Assembly: GCF_036016755.1 (NCBI RefSeq)
Contig: NZ_JAYXIH010000023.1
Span: forward strand, 1 to 64,000
Source of the DNA: Aurantimonas coralicida_A
GTDB lineage: Bacteria; Pseudomonadota; Alphaproteobacteria; Rhizobiales; Rhizobiaceae
DNA: 64,000 bases
Direction of reading: 5' to 3'
How positions within the stretch are numbered: position 1 is the first letter of the stretch; each line of letters opens with the position of its first letter. Position numbers and translations under genes: made by a program. Below are positions 52,567 through 61,187 of the stretch, piece by piece. The notes beneath the pieces are model-generated. The model did no database searches. It was not told the origin of the DNA and saw nothing but the letters and a program-made list of their open reading frames with translations.

Positions 52567-52752
52567 ATGTGGGTTCTACTAGAATATGCGGCGTGGGCGG
52601 TGTCAGCAAGCCTGCTCTTGTGGATGGTAGTGGACGCCGTGCGCGTCAATCGCGAGTTCGATGAGGAAACCCTGATGTCGTCGCGCGAGGGGATCGACGA
52701 GCTTCTGGAGCATGGCGACGTGCCGGAAGCGCGCGGGGGGGCCGGGCAATGA
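52567..52752 (+). CDS. very small single-helix membrane protein, unknown
   Basis: A 61-aa protein with one helix (about residues 4-24: LLEYAAWAVSASLLLWMVVDAV) and an acidic cytoplasmic tail. GGGGGAGGG lies 7-15 bp upstream, a very strong ribosome site, and the stop overlaps the permease ATG (ATGA at 52749). Strong translation signals and coupling argue for a real protein in spite of its size. Function unknown. Confidence 0.7.
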   Translation: MWVLLEYAAWAVSASLLLWMVVDAVRVNREFDEETLMSSREGIDELLEHGDVPEARGGAGQ

Positions 52753-54158
52753 CCGATCAGACGGCGAACAGAACTGCGGCGGTGGCCGCGAAATCGGAAC
52801 GAATTGGCCTCCTGCGCGTGCTGGGTCCGGTGCATGTCTGGGCGCTTGGCGTGGGCATCGTCCTCGTCGGCGAGTTCATGGGCTGGAATTTTTCGGTCGG
52901 CAAGGGTGGCGCGCTGGGCGCGCTGATCGCCTGCTGGGTCATCGGCCTGCTTTACACCTGCGTCGCGATGATCGACTCCGAGGTGACCTCTACCGTGGCC
53001 GCGGCCGGCGGCCAATACGCGCAAGCCAAGCACATCATGGGGCCGCTGATGGCCTTCAATGTCGGGCTCTATCTGGTCATGGCCTACACCATGCTGGAGG
53101 CCGCCGATGCCCTGATCGTTGGCGATCTGATGGTGATCCTGGCGGAGCAGACGGGTTACACGGATCTCGATCCGCGACCGTTCGTGGTGCTGATCATCGC
53201 GCTGCTGGCGTTTCTGAATTATCGCGGCGTGTTCATGACGCTGTCGCTGAATTTCGTCATCACCGCGGCCGCCTTCGTATCGATCCTCATCCTTTTCATC
53301 GGTGTTCAGCCCTGGAATCCCGGCGCCGTATTGCAGCATGCCGGTCTGTTGACCGATCTGCCCTATGGTTGGATCGGGGTGATCGCGTCGTTCCAGTTCG
53401 GCATCTGGTATTATCTCGGTATCGAGGGAACGTGTCAGGCGGCCGAGGAGGTGCGCTCCCCCAGCCGGTCGCTGCCGCTCGGTACGATGACCGGGATCAT
53501 GACACTGCTGATCGCGGCGACCTTGACGTGGTACGTATCCTCCGGGCTGCTGCCTTGGGAGTATCTCGGTCAGGCGGTCGTCCCGCTCTACGACGCGGCG
53601 CGAATGACCGGCAGCACGACGCTCCAGGTGTTCCTGTTCATCGGTACGATGTTCGCGGCGACGGCCTCTGCCAATGGCTGCATCAACGACGCCTCGCGGG
53701 CCTGGTTCTCCATGGGACGCGACCGCTACATGCCCAATTGGTTCGGGGCGGTGCACCCGCGCTATCGCACACCCTACCGATCGATCCTGATCCTGATCCC
53801 GATCGCCGTGTCCTTCGCCTTCACCGGGCTCTTGGACCAGGTGATCACCTTCTCGATCCTGTCCGGTCTCCTTGGCTATACCTTCATGCCGATCAACATG
53901 ATTCTGTTCCGGCGCAAATGGCCTCTGGGCACGATCCGGCGGGGCTATGTGCATCCGCTGCACCCCTTGCCGGCGATCGTGTTGATGGTGCTGTGCGTGA
54001 CCACCTTCTTTGCGACCTATCTCGGCTTTGGAGCCCAACTGCTGGCGATGATGGCGTTCTACGTCGTGGCCTCGGTCTGGTTCACCATGCGCCGCTACAA
54101 ATATGTCCGACGGTCCGACCAGTTCACCATGAACTGGCCGAAGCCGGTCGGCTACTGA
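52749..54158 (+). CDS. APC-superfamily amine/amino-acid permease (ethanolamine-permease-like)
   Basis: A 469-aa transporter with about 12 membrane segments. VHVWALGVGIVLVGEFMGWNFSVGKGG is close to the first helix of EAT-type ethanolamine permeases; WYYLGIEGTCQAAEEVRSPSRSLPLG is the usual APC motif after helix 6. It imports an amine or amino acid using an ion gradient. Its location between three small membrane proteins and the methylamine genes suggests methylamine or a gamma-glutamyl-type amine, but that is inference. Confidence 0.85.
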   Translation: MTDQTANRTAAVAAKSERIGLLRVLGPVHVWALGVGIVLVGEFMGWNFSVGKGGALGALIACWVIGLLYTCVAMIDSEVTSTVAAAGGQYAQAKHIMGPLMAFNVGLYLVMAYTMLEAADALIVGDLMVILAEQTGYTDLDPRPFVVLIIALLAFLNYRGVFMTLSLNFVITAAAFVSILILFIGVQPWNPGAVLQHAGLLTDLPYGWIGVIASFQFGIWYYLGIEGTCQAAEEVRSPSRSLPLGTMTGIMTLLIAATLTWYVSSGLLPWEYLGQAVVPLYDAARMTGSTTLQVFLFIGTMFAATASANGCINDASRAWFSMGRDRYMPNWFGAVHPRYRTPYRSILILIPIAVSFAFTGLLDQVITFSILSGLLGYTFMPINMILFRRKWPLGTIRRGYVHPLHPLPAIVLMVLCVTTFFATYLGFGAQLLAMMAFYVVASVWFTMRRYKYVRRSDQFTMNWPKPVGY

Positions 54159-54173
54159 GGCGGGAGAAGAGCC

Positions 54174-54602
54174 ATGATGAAATATGTGCTTTGCGCCATA
54201 GACGGTTCGCGCGCCTCCCAGCGGGCGGTGGATTTTGCGGTCGGCATGGCCGCAAACTTCGGGGCTGCGGTTCGGTTCATTACCGTCACGGCCGTGACCC
54301 AGGCCAGTGCAGCCAAGAGCCCGTTCTGGGACACGCGGCTGTTCGACGCGGGCGAGACGTTGATCGCCCGCGAGCAAACCCACGCGATGGAAGCGGCGGC
54401 CGCCAAGGGCGTGACGAAAGCCAGTTGCGCCACCGTTAATGGACGGGATGTCGCCACGGCGATCGTGGCCTATGCGCAGGAGCACGGGTTCGATCATATC
54501 GTCATGGGCACGTCGGGACATTCGGTGCTGGAAAGGCTGTTGACGGGGTCGGTGGTCGACGACGTTCTGAATCAGCCACATCCACCCGTCACGGTCGTAT
54601 GA
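54174..54602 (+). CDS. universal stress protein (UspA) family
   Basis: A 142-aa Usp domain starting with MMKYVLCAIDGSRASQRAVDFA and ending with the nucleotide-binding loop GTSGHSVLERLLTGSV. The G-x2-G-x9-G pattern indicates the ATP-binding subgroup. Usp domains are sometimes attached to or encoded beside transporters and may regulate them. The stop overlaps the next ATG. Confidence 0.85.
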   Translation: MMKYVLCAIDGSRASQRAVDFAVGMAANFGAAVRFITVTAVTQASAAKSPFWDTRLFDAGETLIAREQTHAMEAAAAKGVTKASCATVNGRDVATAIVAYAQEHGFDHIVMGTSGHSVLERLLTGSVVDDVLNQPHPPVTVV

Positions 54603-55267
54603 TCGGGGCGGGCGCCTTTGCGGCGGCTGCCGCCGGGAGCGCGGCACTCGGCTGGATGTACCATCGCGACCGAACCCGCGTGATCGCCCATCGCAGATCG
54701 GTGTTCGAGGAGTGTCGGGGGCTGCTGGACGATGCCGAGCTGTCCCAGGACGGGGCGGACTATCCGCGTCTGACAGGCCGCCGGGATGAGGTTCCGGTCG
54801 AACTGCGGCTGCTCGCCGACACCATCCAGCTGCGCAAGCTGCCGGTGCTGTGGCTGCTGGTGACGATCCGGCAGCCGCTGAAGATCGCCGGGGTCTTCGA
54901 CATGCTGATCCGGCCCGACAACTCGGAATATTATTCGCCGCACGACCGGTTGCGCACGGTTTTGCCAGCGCCGCCGGATTGGCCGGCGGACGCGGTGGTA
55001 CGCTGCGACCGGCCGGATGCGGTCGCGCCGTTGCTCGATCGTCTCACCCCGCATGTGCGCGCCTTTACCGAGGAAGGGCGGGGCAAGGAGCTTTTTCTCG
55101 CCCCGCGCGGCCTGCGGCTGGTCTACCGCATCGACGAGAGTCGACGTGGACATTACCTGGCGACCCGCCAACCGCGGTTCGACAATGACCGGCTGGCGCG
55201 TGCCACGGTCGAGGACCTCATTGCCCGCGGCTTCGCGCTGGCCGCTGATATGTCGCGCGAGCACTGA
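54599..55267 (+). CDS. hypothetical protein with N-terminal membrane anchor
   Basis: A 222-aa protein not recognised. An N-terminal Ala/Gly-rich helix (residues 3-20) may anchor it; the rest looks soluble, with EVPVELRLLADTIQLRKLPVLWLLVTI and DMLIRPDNSEYYSPHDRLRTVL as distinctive segments. No catalytic motif is visible. It is coupled to the Usp gene by an ATGA overlap and followed 5 bp later by the next gene, so it belongs to the permease operon. Confidence 0.7.
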   Translation: MIGAGAFAAAAAGSAALGWMYHRDRTRVIAHRRSVFEECRGLLDDAELSQDGADYPRLTGRRDEVPVELRLLADTIQLRKLPVLWLLVTIRQPLKIAGVFDMLIRPDNSEYYSPHDRLRTVLPAPPDWPADAVVRCDRPDAVAPLLDRLTPHVRAFTEEGRGKELFLAPRGLRLVYRIDESRRGHYLATRQPRFDNDRLARATVEDLIARGFALAADMSREH

Positions 55268-55272
55268 GCCGG

Positions 55273-55572
55273 ATGGCTGCCCCCCCTCGCGATCGTCCCC
55301 CGCATCATCCCTACACCGTCCTCGCGGTGTCGCTGGTCCTGACGGGCATGGGGCAGGTGCTGAATGGACAGGCGCAGCGGGGCCTGATGATGGCATTCAC
55401 CGCGCTGGGGCTCGCATGGGTGAGCTACAACCTGACCACGCCCGAGATCAGTTTCGTTGGACGCTATGCGGGCGGGCTCATGATCCATGCCGTCGCCCTG
55501 ATGGACGCTTACAAGTTCGCCCGGCTGCGATGGCAGCAGTGGCAGCTGGCGCAAGGAAAACAAGACGCGTGA
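55273..55572 (+). CDS. small membrane protein, unknown
   Basis: A 99-aa protein with two to three hydrophobic segments (VLAVSLVLTGMGQVLNGQAQ, LMMAFTALGLAWVSYN and GGLMIHAVALMDAYKFAR). The pattern resembles small TM2/DUF5683-like membrane proteins in which GxGQxxNG precedes a helix, but I cannot assign it firmly. It ends the permease operon 109 bp before mgsA. Confidence 0.65.
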   Translation: MAAPPRDRPPHHPYTVLAVSLVLTGMGQVLNGQAQRGLMMAFTALGLAWVSYNLTTPEISFVGRYAGGLMIHAVALMDAYKFARLRWQQWQLAQGKQDA

Positions 55573-55680
55573 ACGACGCTTTCTGTTTTCTATGATGAAA
55601 ATAAATTTCCTAACAGTTGATTTCCACTGGCGTTGGTGTTTATGTCTGCCTGGAACGTTTGCGAGAAAGGTGCGAAGCCG

Positions 55681-56577
55681 ATGTGCGGTATCGTTGGGCT
55701 ATTTCTGAAGGACCGGTCGCTTGAGCCGAAGCTTGGCGAAATGCTGACCGAGATGCTGGTGACCATGACCGATCGCGGCCCGGATAGCGCCGGGATCGCG
55801 ATCTACGGGAAAAACGGTGATGGGCACGCGAAACTGACGTTGCAGGCTGAAAACCCGGACGTGGAATTCGCCGATCTGGCCGCCGACATGGGCGCGGCGA
55901 TCGACGCCGAGGTCGAGATCCGGTGCAAGGACACGCACGCGGTGCTGAAAATTCCGAGCGACAAGATGGGCGAGGCGCGGCGCGCGTTGGCCGAACTTCG
56001 CCCGAATGTTCGGGTGATGAGCGCCGGCGACAACATCGAAATCTACAAGGAAGTCGGGCTGCCGAAGGATGTCGCTGCGCGGTTTGGCCTATCCGCCATG
56101 GCGGGAAGTCACGGCATTGGCCACACCCGGATGGCGACGGAATCCAAGGTCAATACGCTGGGCGCACACCCCTATTCGACCGGCCCGGACCAGTGCCTGG
56201 TGCACAATGGTTCACTGTCGAACCACAATGGACTGCGGCGCAAGCTGGTGCGTGAAGGCATGTCGTTCGAGACCGAGAACGATACCGAAGTCGCTGCCGC
56301 CTATCTGAGCCACAAGCTGCGGACCGGCAGCAATCTCAGGGAGGCATTGGAAGCCAGTCTGGACGATCTGGACGGGTTCTTCACCTTCGTGGTCGGAACC
56401 AAGGACGGGTTCGGCGTCGTGCGCGATCCGATCGCCTGCAAGCCCGCCGTCATGGCCGAAACCGACCAATATGTTGCCTTCGGCAGCGAATATCGCGCGC
56501 TGGTCAACCTGCCGGGCATCGAGAACGCCAAGGTATGGGAGCCCGAGCCTGCCACCGTCTATTTCTGGGAACATTGA
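55681..56577 (+). CDS. mgsA: N-methylglutamate synthase subunit A (class II amidotransferase)
   Basis: A 298-aa Ntn-type glutamine-amidotransferase domain, GlxB/MgsA type. The start is fixed at ATG 55681 because the next residue, Cys2 in MCGIVGLF, must become the N-terminal nucleophile. TDRGPDSAG, HTRMATES and VHNGSLSNH are the conserved substrate segments. Within N-methylglutamate synthase it releases methylamine from gamma-glutamylmethylamide, and the amine is channelled to MgsC. AT-rich DNA before the gene probably holds the promoter. Confidence 0.88.
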   Translation: MCGIVGLFLKDRSLEPKLGEMLTEMLVTMTDRGPDSAGIAIYGKNGDGHAKLTLQAENPDVEFADLAADMGAAIDAEVEIRCKDTHAVLKIPSDKMGEARRALAELRPNVRVMSAGDNIEIYKEVGLPKDVAARFGLSAMAGSHGIGHTRMATESKVNTLGAHPYSTGPDQCLVHNGSLSNHNGLRRKLVREGMSFETENDTEVAAAYLSHKLRTGSNLREALEASLDDLDGFFTFVVGTKDGFGVVRDPIACKPAVMAETDQYVAFGSEYRALVNLPGIENAKVWEPEPATVYFWEH

Positions 56578-56578
56578 G

Positions 56579-57256
56579 ATGCAGACGATTGATCTTGCCG
56601 AGACCACCCTGCGCGAGCTGAATTCCGTTTTGCAGGCGCAGCGCGATAACACCAACCAGACCGCCTGGACCGTCGAAAATCCGCGCGGCGGACATGCGTT
56701 GGCTGTGGGACTCGACGCGCCGATCGAGGTCACGGTCAGGGGCTCCACGGGCTACTACTGCGCCGGCATGAACAAGCAGGCCACCGTGAGGGTCGAAGGT
56801 TCGGCGGGACCTGGCGTTGCCGAAAACATGATGTCGGGCAGCGTCATTATCGACGGCGATGCCAGCCAGTATGCCGGCGCGACGGGTCGGGGCGGATTGC
56901 TGGTCATCAAGGGCAATGCCGCCTCGCGGTGCGGCATCTCGATGAAGGGCATCGACATCGTCGTCCATGGCAATATCGGCCACATGTCGGCGTTCATGGC
57001 GCAGGCTGGCAACCTCGTGGTCTTGGGCGATGCGGGCGACGCGCTTGGCGACTCGCTCTACGAGGCCCGCCTTTTCGTGCGCGGCAAGGTGAAAAGCCTG
57101 GGCGCGGACTGCATCGAAAAGGAGATGCGCCCCGAGCATCTGGATATCCTTCGCGACCTCCTGGAGCGTGCCGGCGCCGACGCGCGGCCCGAAGAGTTCA
57201 AGCGCTACGGGTCGGCGCGTCAGCTCTATAATTTCCACATCGACAATGCTTACTGA
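56579..57256 (+). CDS. mgsB: N-methylglutamate synthase subunit B (GXGXG domain)
   Basis: A 225-aa protein with the beta-helix GXGXG repeats seen at the C-terminus of glutamate synthase: GSTGYYCAGMNKQATVRVEG, GATGRGGLLVIKGNAASRCG, GDAGDALGDSLYEARLFVRG. It is a structural subunit linking the amidotransferase and FMN subunits. Its ATG lies 1 bp after the mgsA stop. Confidence 0.88.
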   Translation: MQTIDLAETTLRELNSVLQAQRDNTNQTAWTVENPRGGHALAVGLDAPIEVTVRGSTGYYCAGMNKQATVRVEGSAGPGVAENMMSGSVIIDGDASQYAGATGRGGLLVIKGNAASRCGISMKGIDIVVHGNIGHMSAFMAQAGNLVVLGDAGDALGDSLYEARLFVRGKVKSLGADCIEKEMRPEHLDILRDLLERAGADARPEEFKRYGSARQLYNFHIDNAY

Positions 57257-57266
57257 GGAGACGGAG

Positions 57267-58607
57267 ATGAAAGACGCTCCCCCGCACGCCGTGCCACGGA
57301 CCGAGCCACGGCAATCCTGGACCTTCAGCAACAGCGTCAATGCCGAAATCCGCCGCGCGGCGGCGACGGGTCTCTATGACATCCGCGGCGGTGGCTCCAA
57401 ACGGCAGCTGCCGCATTTCGACGACCTCCTGTTTCTCGGCGCGTCGATCTCGCGCTATCCGCTCGAAGGTTATCGCGAGAAATGCGGAACCAGCGTCACC
57501 TTGGGCACGCGGTACGCGAAAAAGCCCATCGAGCTGAAAATTCCCGTTACTATCGCCGGAATGAGTTTCGGCTCGCTCTCGGCCCACGCCAAGGAGGCAC
57601 TGGGTCGCGGCGCGTCCGCCGCAGGAACCTCGACGACCACCGGCGACGGCGGGATGACCGAGGAGGAGCGCGGGCATTCCGACAGGCTCGTCTATCAGGT
57701 TCTGCCGTCCCGCTATGGGATGAATCCCGACGATCTGCGCCGCGCCGATGCGATCGAGGTGGTCGTGGGGCAGGGTGCCAAGCCCGGTGGCGGCGGCATG
57801 CTCCTCGGGCAGAAGATCACCGAGCGCGTGGCTGGGATGCGGACGCTGCCGGTGGGTATCGATCAGCGCTCGGCCTGTCGTCACCCCGACTGGACGGGGC
57901 CGGACGATCTCGAGATCAAGATTCTCGAGATCCGCGAGATCACTGGCTGGGAGAAGCCGATCTATGTGAAGATCGGTGGCGCGCGGCCGTATTACGACAC
58001 TACGCTGGCGGTGAAAGCCGGTGCGGACGTGGTCGTGCTGGACGGCATGCAAGGCGGCACCGCTGCGACGCAGGACGTCTTCATCGAGCACGTCGGCCAG
58101 CCGATCCTTGCGTGTATCCGTCCAGCGGTACAGGCGCTCCAGGACATGGGTATGCATCGCGAGGTGCAATTGATCGTCTCCGGCGGCATTCGAACCGGCG
58201 CGGATGTCGCCAAGGCGCTGGCGCTTGGCGCTGACGCGGTTGCCATCGGGACGGCAGCCCTGGTCGCGCTGGGCGACAACGATCCCGTCTGGGAGGAGGA
58301 ATACCGCAAGCTCGGAACGGTGGCGGGAGCCTATGACGACTGGCAGGAAGGTCGTGACCCGGCTGGGATCACGACCCAGGATCCGGAGCTGATGGAACGC
58401 CTGGACCCGCTGGCGGCGGGTCGGAGGCTGCACAACTATCTTTCGGTCCTGACCCTGGAAGCCCAGACGATCGCCCGGGCCTGCGGACACAATCACGTCC
58501 ACAATCTGGAGCCGGAGGATCTGTGCGCCCTGACCGTGGAAGCCGCGGCCATGGCGCGCGTGCCGCTGGCGGGGACTTCCTGGATACCGGGACAGTCCGG
58601 ATACTGA
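57267..58607 (+). CDS. mgsC: N-methylglutamate synthase subunit C (FMN subunit)
   Basis: A 446-aa FMN-barrel homologous to the synthase domain of glutamate synthase. ITIAGMSFGSLSAHAKEALGRGA, GQGAKPGGGGMLLGQKI, GGARPYYDTTLAVKAGADVVVLDGMQGGTAAT and SGGIRTGADVAKALALGADAVAIGTA are the conserved barrel strands. It reductively joins methylamine and 2-oxoglutarate to N-methylglutamate. Start ATG 57267 follows GGAG; the upstream extension overlaps mgsB and is rejected. Confidence 0.88.
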   Translation: MKDAPPHAVPRTEPRQSWTFSNSVNAEIRRAAATGLYDIRGGGSKRQLPHFDDLLFLGASISRYPLEGYREKCGTSVTLGTRYAKKPIELKIPVTIAGMSFGSLSAHAKEALGRGASAAGTSTTTGDGGMTEEERGHSDRLVYQVLPSRYGMNPDDLRRADAIEVVVGQGAKPGGGGMLLGQKITERVAGMRTLPVGIDQRSACRHPDWTGPDDLEIKILEIREITGWEKPIYVKIGGARPYYDTTLAVKAGADVVVLDGMQGGTAATQDVFIEHVGQPILACIRPAVQALQDMGMHREVQLIVSGGIRTGADVAKALALGADAVAIGTAALVALGDNDPVWEEEYRKLGTVAGAYDDWQEGRDPAGITTQDPELMERLDPLAAGRRLHNYLSVLTLEAQTIARACGHNHVHNLEPEDLCALTVEAAAMARVPLAGTSWIPGQSGY

Positions 58608-58642
58608 ACGAGAAAATGATGATGGGGAGGGGACGGTAGAAT

Positions 58643-59950
58643 ATGGCTGCGGATCTCGCAAAATTCGCCAAGGATAAAGGCGTCAAATACTTCATGGTGT
58701 CGTTCACCGACCTGTTCGGTGGGCAGCGCGCCAAGATCGTGCCTGCCCGATCAATCGCCAAGACGCAAAAGGACGGTGCCGGCTTTGCCGGCTTCGCCAC
58801 CTGGCTGGATCTGACGCCGGCGCATCCGGACATGCTGGGGGTGCCCGATCCTGACGGCGTTATCCAACTGCCCTGGAAGCCAGACACCGCCTGGGTTCCG
58901 GCGAATTGCGTCATGGAGGACGCGCCGGTTGCCCACGCGCCGCGCAATGTCCTCAATCGTTTGGTGAAGGAAGCCGCCGCCGAGGGATTGCGTGTCAAGA
59001 CCGGTATCGAGGTAGAGTTCTTCCTGCTGACGCCCGATGGCCAGCAGCTGGCGGACTCCCACGATAGCGCGGCCAAGCCCTGCTATGACCAGCTCGCCAT
59101 CATGCGGCAGGCGGACCTGATCGGCGAAGCGCTCGACCATATGAGCGAGCTCGGCTGGGGGCCTTACCAGGCCGACCACGAGGACGCGAACGGCCAGTAC
59201 GAAATGAACTGGGATTTCGACGACGCCATCGCCACTGCCGACAAGCACTCCTTCTTCAAGTTCATGATTCGCTCGCTCGCCGAAAAATACGGCATGCGCG
59301 CGACCTTCATGCCCAAGCCGATCGAAGGGCTGACCGGCAACGGCGCGCATGTGCACGTCTCGGTCTGGGACTCCACCGGCAAGACCAACCTCTTTGCCGA
59401 CGCGAGCAAGGAGATGGGGATGTCGGATACCTGCCGGTATTTCCTCGGCGGCATCATGAAGCACGCCTCGGCGCTTGCGGCGATCACCAATCCGACGGTC
59501 AACTCCTACAAGCGCATCAACGCGCCCCGCACGACATCCGGCGCGACCTGGGCGCCGAATACAGTCACCTGGTCGGGCAACAACCGCACCCACATGGTGC
59601 GCGTGCCGGGACCAGGCCGGTTCGAGCTGCGGCTGCCGGACGGGGCGGCAAACCCTTATCTGCTGCAGGCGGTGATTATCGCGGCGGGTCTCGACGGAGT
59701 GCGGACCAAGGCCGATCCGGGCAAGCGCTACGACATCGACATGTACCAGAACGGTCATACGGTGAAGGATGCCCCGATCCTGCCGCTGAACCTTTTGGAC
59801 GCGCTGCGGACCTTCGACAAGGATCAGAGCCTGAAAGCGGCGATGGGCGAGGAGTTCTCCAACGCCTACATCAAGCTGAAGATGCAGGAGTGGAATTCCT
59901 TCGTGAGCCATTTTTCCCAGTGGGAACGCAAGAACACCCTGGATATCTGA
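58643..59950 (+). CDS. gmaS: gamma-glutamylmethylamide synthetase
   Basis: A 435-aa glutamine-synthetase-like enzyme of the GlnT/GmaS type. TGIEVEFFLL and YEMNWDFDDA carry the metal-binding acids, then NGAHVHVSVWD, and the GmaS-type segment GATWAPNTVTWSGNNRTHMVRVPGPGRFELRLPDGAANPY. It ligates methylamine to glutamate with ATP. It follows mgsC by 35 bp in the same direction, and the combination makes assignment to methylamine use much firmer than sequence alone. Confidence 0.87.
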   Translation: MAADLAKFAKDKGVKYFMVSFTDLFGGQRAKIVPARSIAKTQKDGAGFAGFATWLDLTPAHPDMLGVPDPDGVIQLPWKPDTAWVPANCVMEDAPVAHAPRNVLNRLVKEAAAEGLRVKTGIEVEFFLLTPDGQQLADSHDSAAKPCYDQLAIMRQADLIGEALDHMSELGWGPYQADHEDANGQYEMNWDFDDAIATADKHSFFKFMIRSLAEKYGMRATFMPKPIEGLTGNGAHVHVSVWDSTGKTNLFADASKEMGMSDTCRYFLGGIMKHASALAAITNPTVNSYKRINAPRTTSGATWAPNTVTWSGNNRTHMVRVPGPGRFELRLPDGAANPYLLQAVIIAAGLDGVRTKADPGKRYDIDMYQNGHTVKDAPILPLNLLDALRTFDKDQSLKAAMGEEFSNAYIKLKMQEWNSFVSHFSQWERKNTLDI

Positions 59951-60004
59951 GGCTGCGCGCCGGTTTGCCCCGACGTTCGGCTATTCGGACGAATTTCATC
60001 CCAC

Positions 60005-61103
60005 TTATCCAAGCTGCGTCTTTGCGCGCCCGGTGCCTTCTTGGGGAGGCCGGGCGCGCAAACTCGACGGGGCACGACCGAAAACCTCGCGAAACGCCGT
60101 GGAAAAATGGGCGGAATTCGCGAAGCCGGTCGCCAGCGCGATTTCGGTCAGCGACAGGGTGGACTGGGTCAAAAGATTGCCGGCCTTGCCCAGCCTGAGT
60201 TCGCGGTNAATTCGCGAAGCCGGTCGCCAGCGCGATTTCGGTCAGCGACAGGGTGGACTGGGTCAAAAGATTGCCGGCCTTGCCCAGCCTGAGTTCGCGG
60301 TAGAACGTCATTGTGCTGCGGCCCAGCTTTTGACGGAAAAGCCGGTTGAGCTGCCGGGGGCCGATGCCCGAAAGCTGTGCCAGCTGTGCCAACTCCAGCG
60401 GATCGGCCACATGGTTTTCCATCATTTCGATCGACTGGATCAAGGCCGGATCGTTCGTCCCATAGCGTTCCACGAGACCGGCGCGTTGCGGCCCTCCGGA
60501 GGGACGGATTTCGGTGTGCATGAACCAGTCGCTGACCTGGCGGGCGAAGGCGGGACCATGATGCACGTTGATCAATGCGTGCATCATATCGAGCGGCGCG
60601 GTGCCGCCAGCGCAGGTGATCCGGTCGCGATCCATGACGTAGAGCGTACGTTCCACCATCAATGCCGGGGATATTTCCGCCAGGGTTGGCGCATGTTCCC
60701 AGTGGACGGTCATGCGTCGGCCCTCCATCAGTCCGGCAAGCGCGAGAATGACAGGGCCGCCCGACACCCCGCCCAGACGAACGCCGTGCCGCGCGAGTTG
60801 CCGCAGCCAGTTGAACACCCGTTCATCGGCGAAGGTGCCCGGATCGCCGCCCGCCACGACGAGAACGAGATCGAAGTCGACGTCACGTCCAAGTTGGGCG
60901 GATGCCGCGACCATCGATCCGCTCGAACTGATGCCGTGCGCATCCCCGACGGTCAGGTGGCGAATGTCGTAAACGGTTCGATCGGCCAGTAGATTCGCGG
61001 CCCGAAGCGGCTCGACCGCTGACGCGTAAGACATCAGCGCAAAGCCGTCGATCAGCAGGAATCCAATTCGGAAGGCGCCGGGCTGCTCCATTGTCATGAC
61101 CAT
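60005..61103 (-). CDS. GlxA-type AraC-family regulator (split only by an assembly artefact)
   Basis: A DJ-1/PfpI-like domain (residues 1-180: GFLLIDGFALMSYASAVEPLRAAN, GVSGGPVILALAGLMEG with Ser where Cys is usual) precedes an AraC HTH (LAQLSGIGPRQLNRLFRQKLG). At 60208 an N joins two identical 93-bp copies; removing 94 bases restores TEIALATGFANSAHFSTAFREVFGRAPSSLR and a stop at 60005-60007, about 334 aa in all. It is convergent to gmaS and divergent from mgdA, so probably controls the pathway. Start is uncertain among 61103, 61097 and 61091. Confidence 0.82.
60021..60062. terminator. long perfect hairpin between gmaS and the AraC-type gene
   Basis: TTTGCGCGCCCGG at 60021-60033 pairs perfectly over 13 bp with CCGGGCGCGCAAA at 60050-60062; the loop is 16 nt and can partly pair. 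It lies 70 bp after gmaS and inside the last codons of the convergent regulator. No T tract follows on either strand. A bidirectional transcription barrier is likely. Confidence 0.6.
60115..60301. repeat. exact 93-bp direct repeat around a single N (contig join)
   Basis: Bases 60115-60207 and 60209-60301 are identical, separated by one N at 60208. This is the pattern of two contig ends that overlap but were scaffolded instead of merged. Collapsing the copies restores the regulator's reading frame. Confidence 0.93.
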
Positions 61104-61187
61104 AATCTGTAATATTCCGTCTTTATGGGGAAAGTCCATCCAGCCGGCGAGGGCTCAGTATCGATCAGCAAGCAAGGGCGGAGACCA

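Noticed and set aside
55640..55681. sigma-54 promoter before mgsA
   Set aside because: CTGGAACGTTTGCG looks similar, but the GG and GC elements are 9 bp apart instead of 12, so the spacing is wrong.
60033..60992. 319-aa plus-strand ORF containing the N
   Set aside because: It is antisense to the AraC-type regulator and depends on the contig-join duplication.
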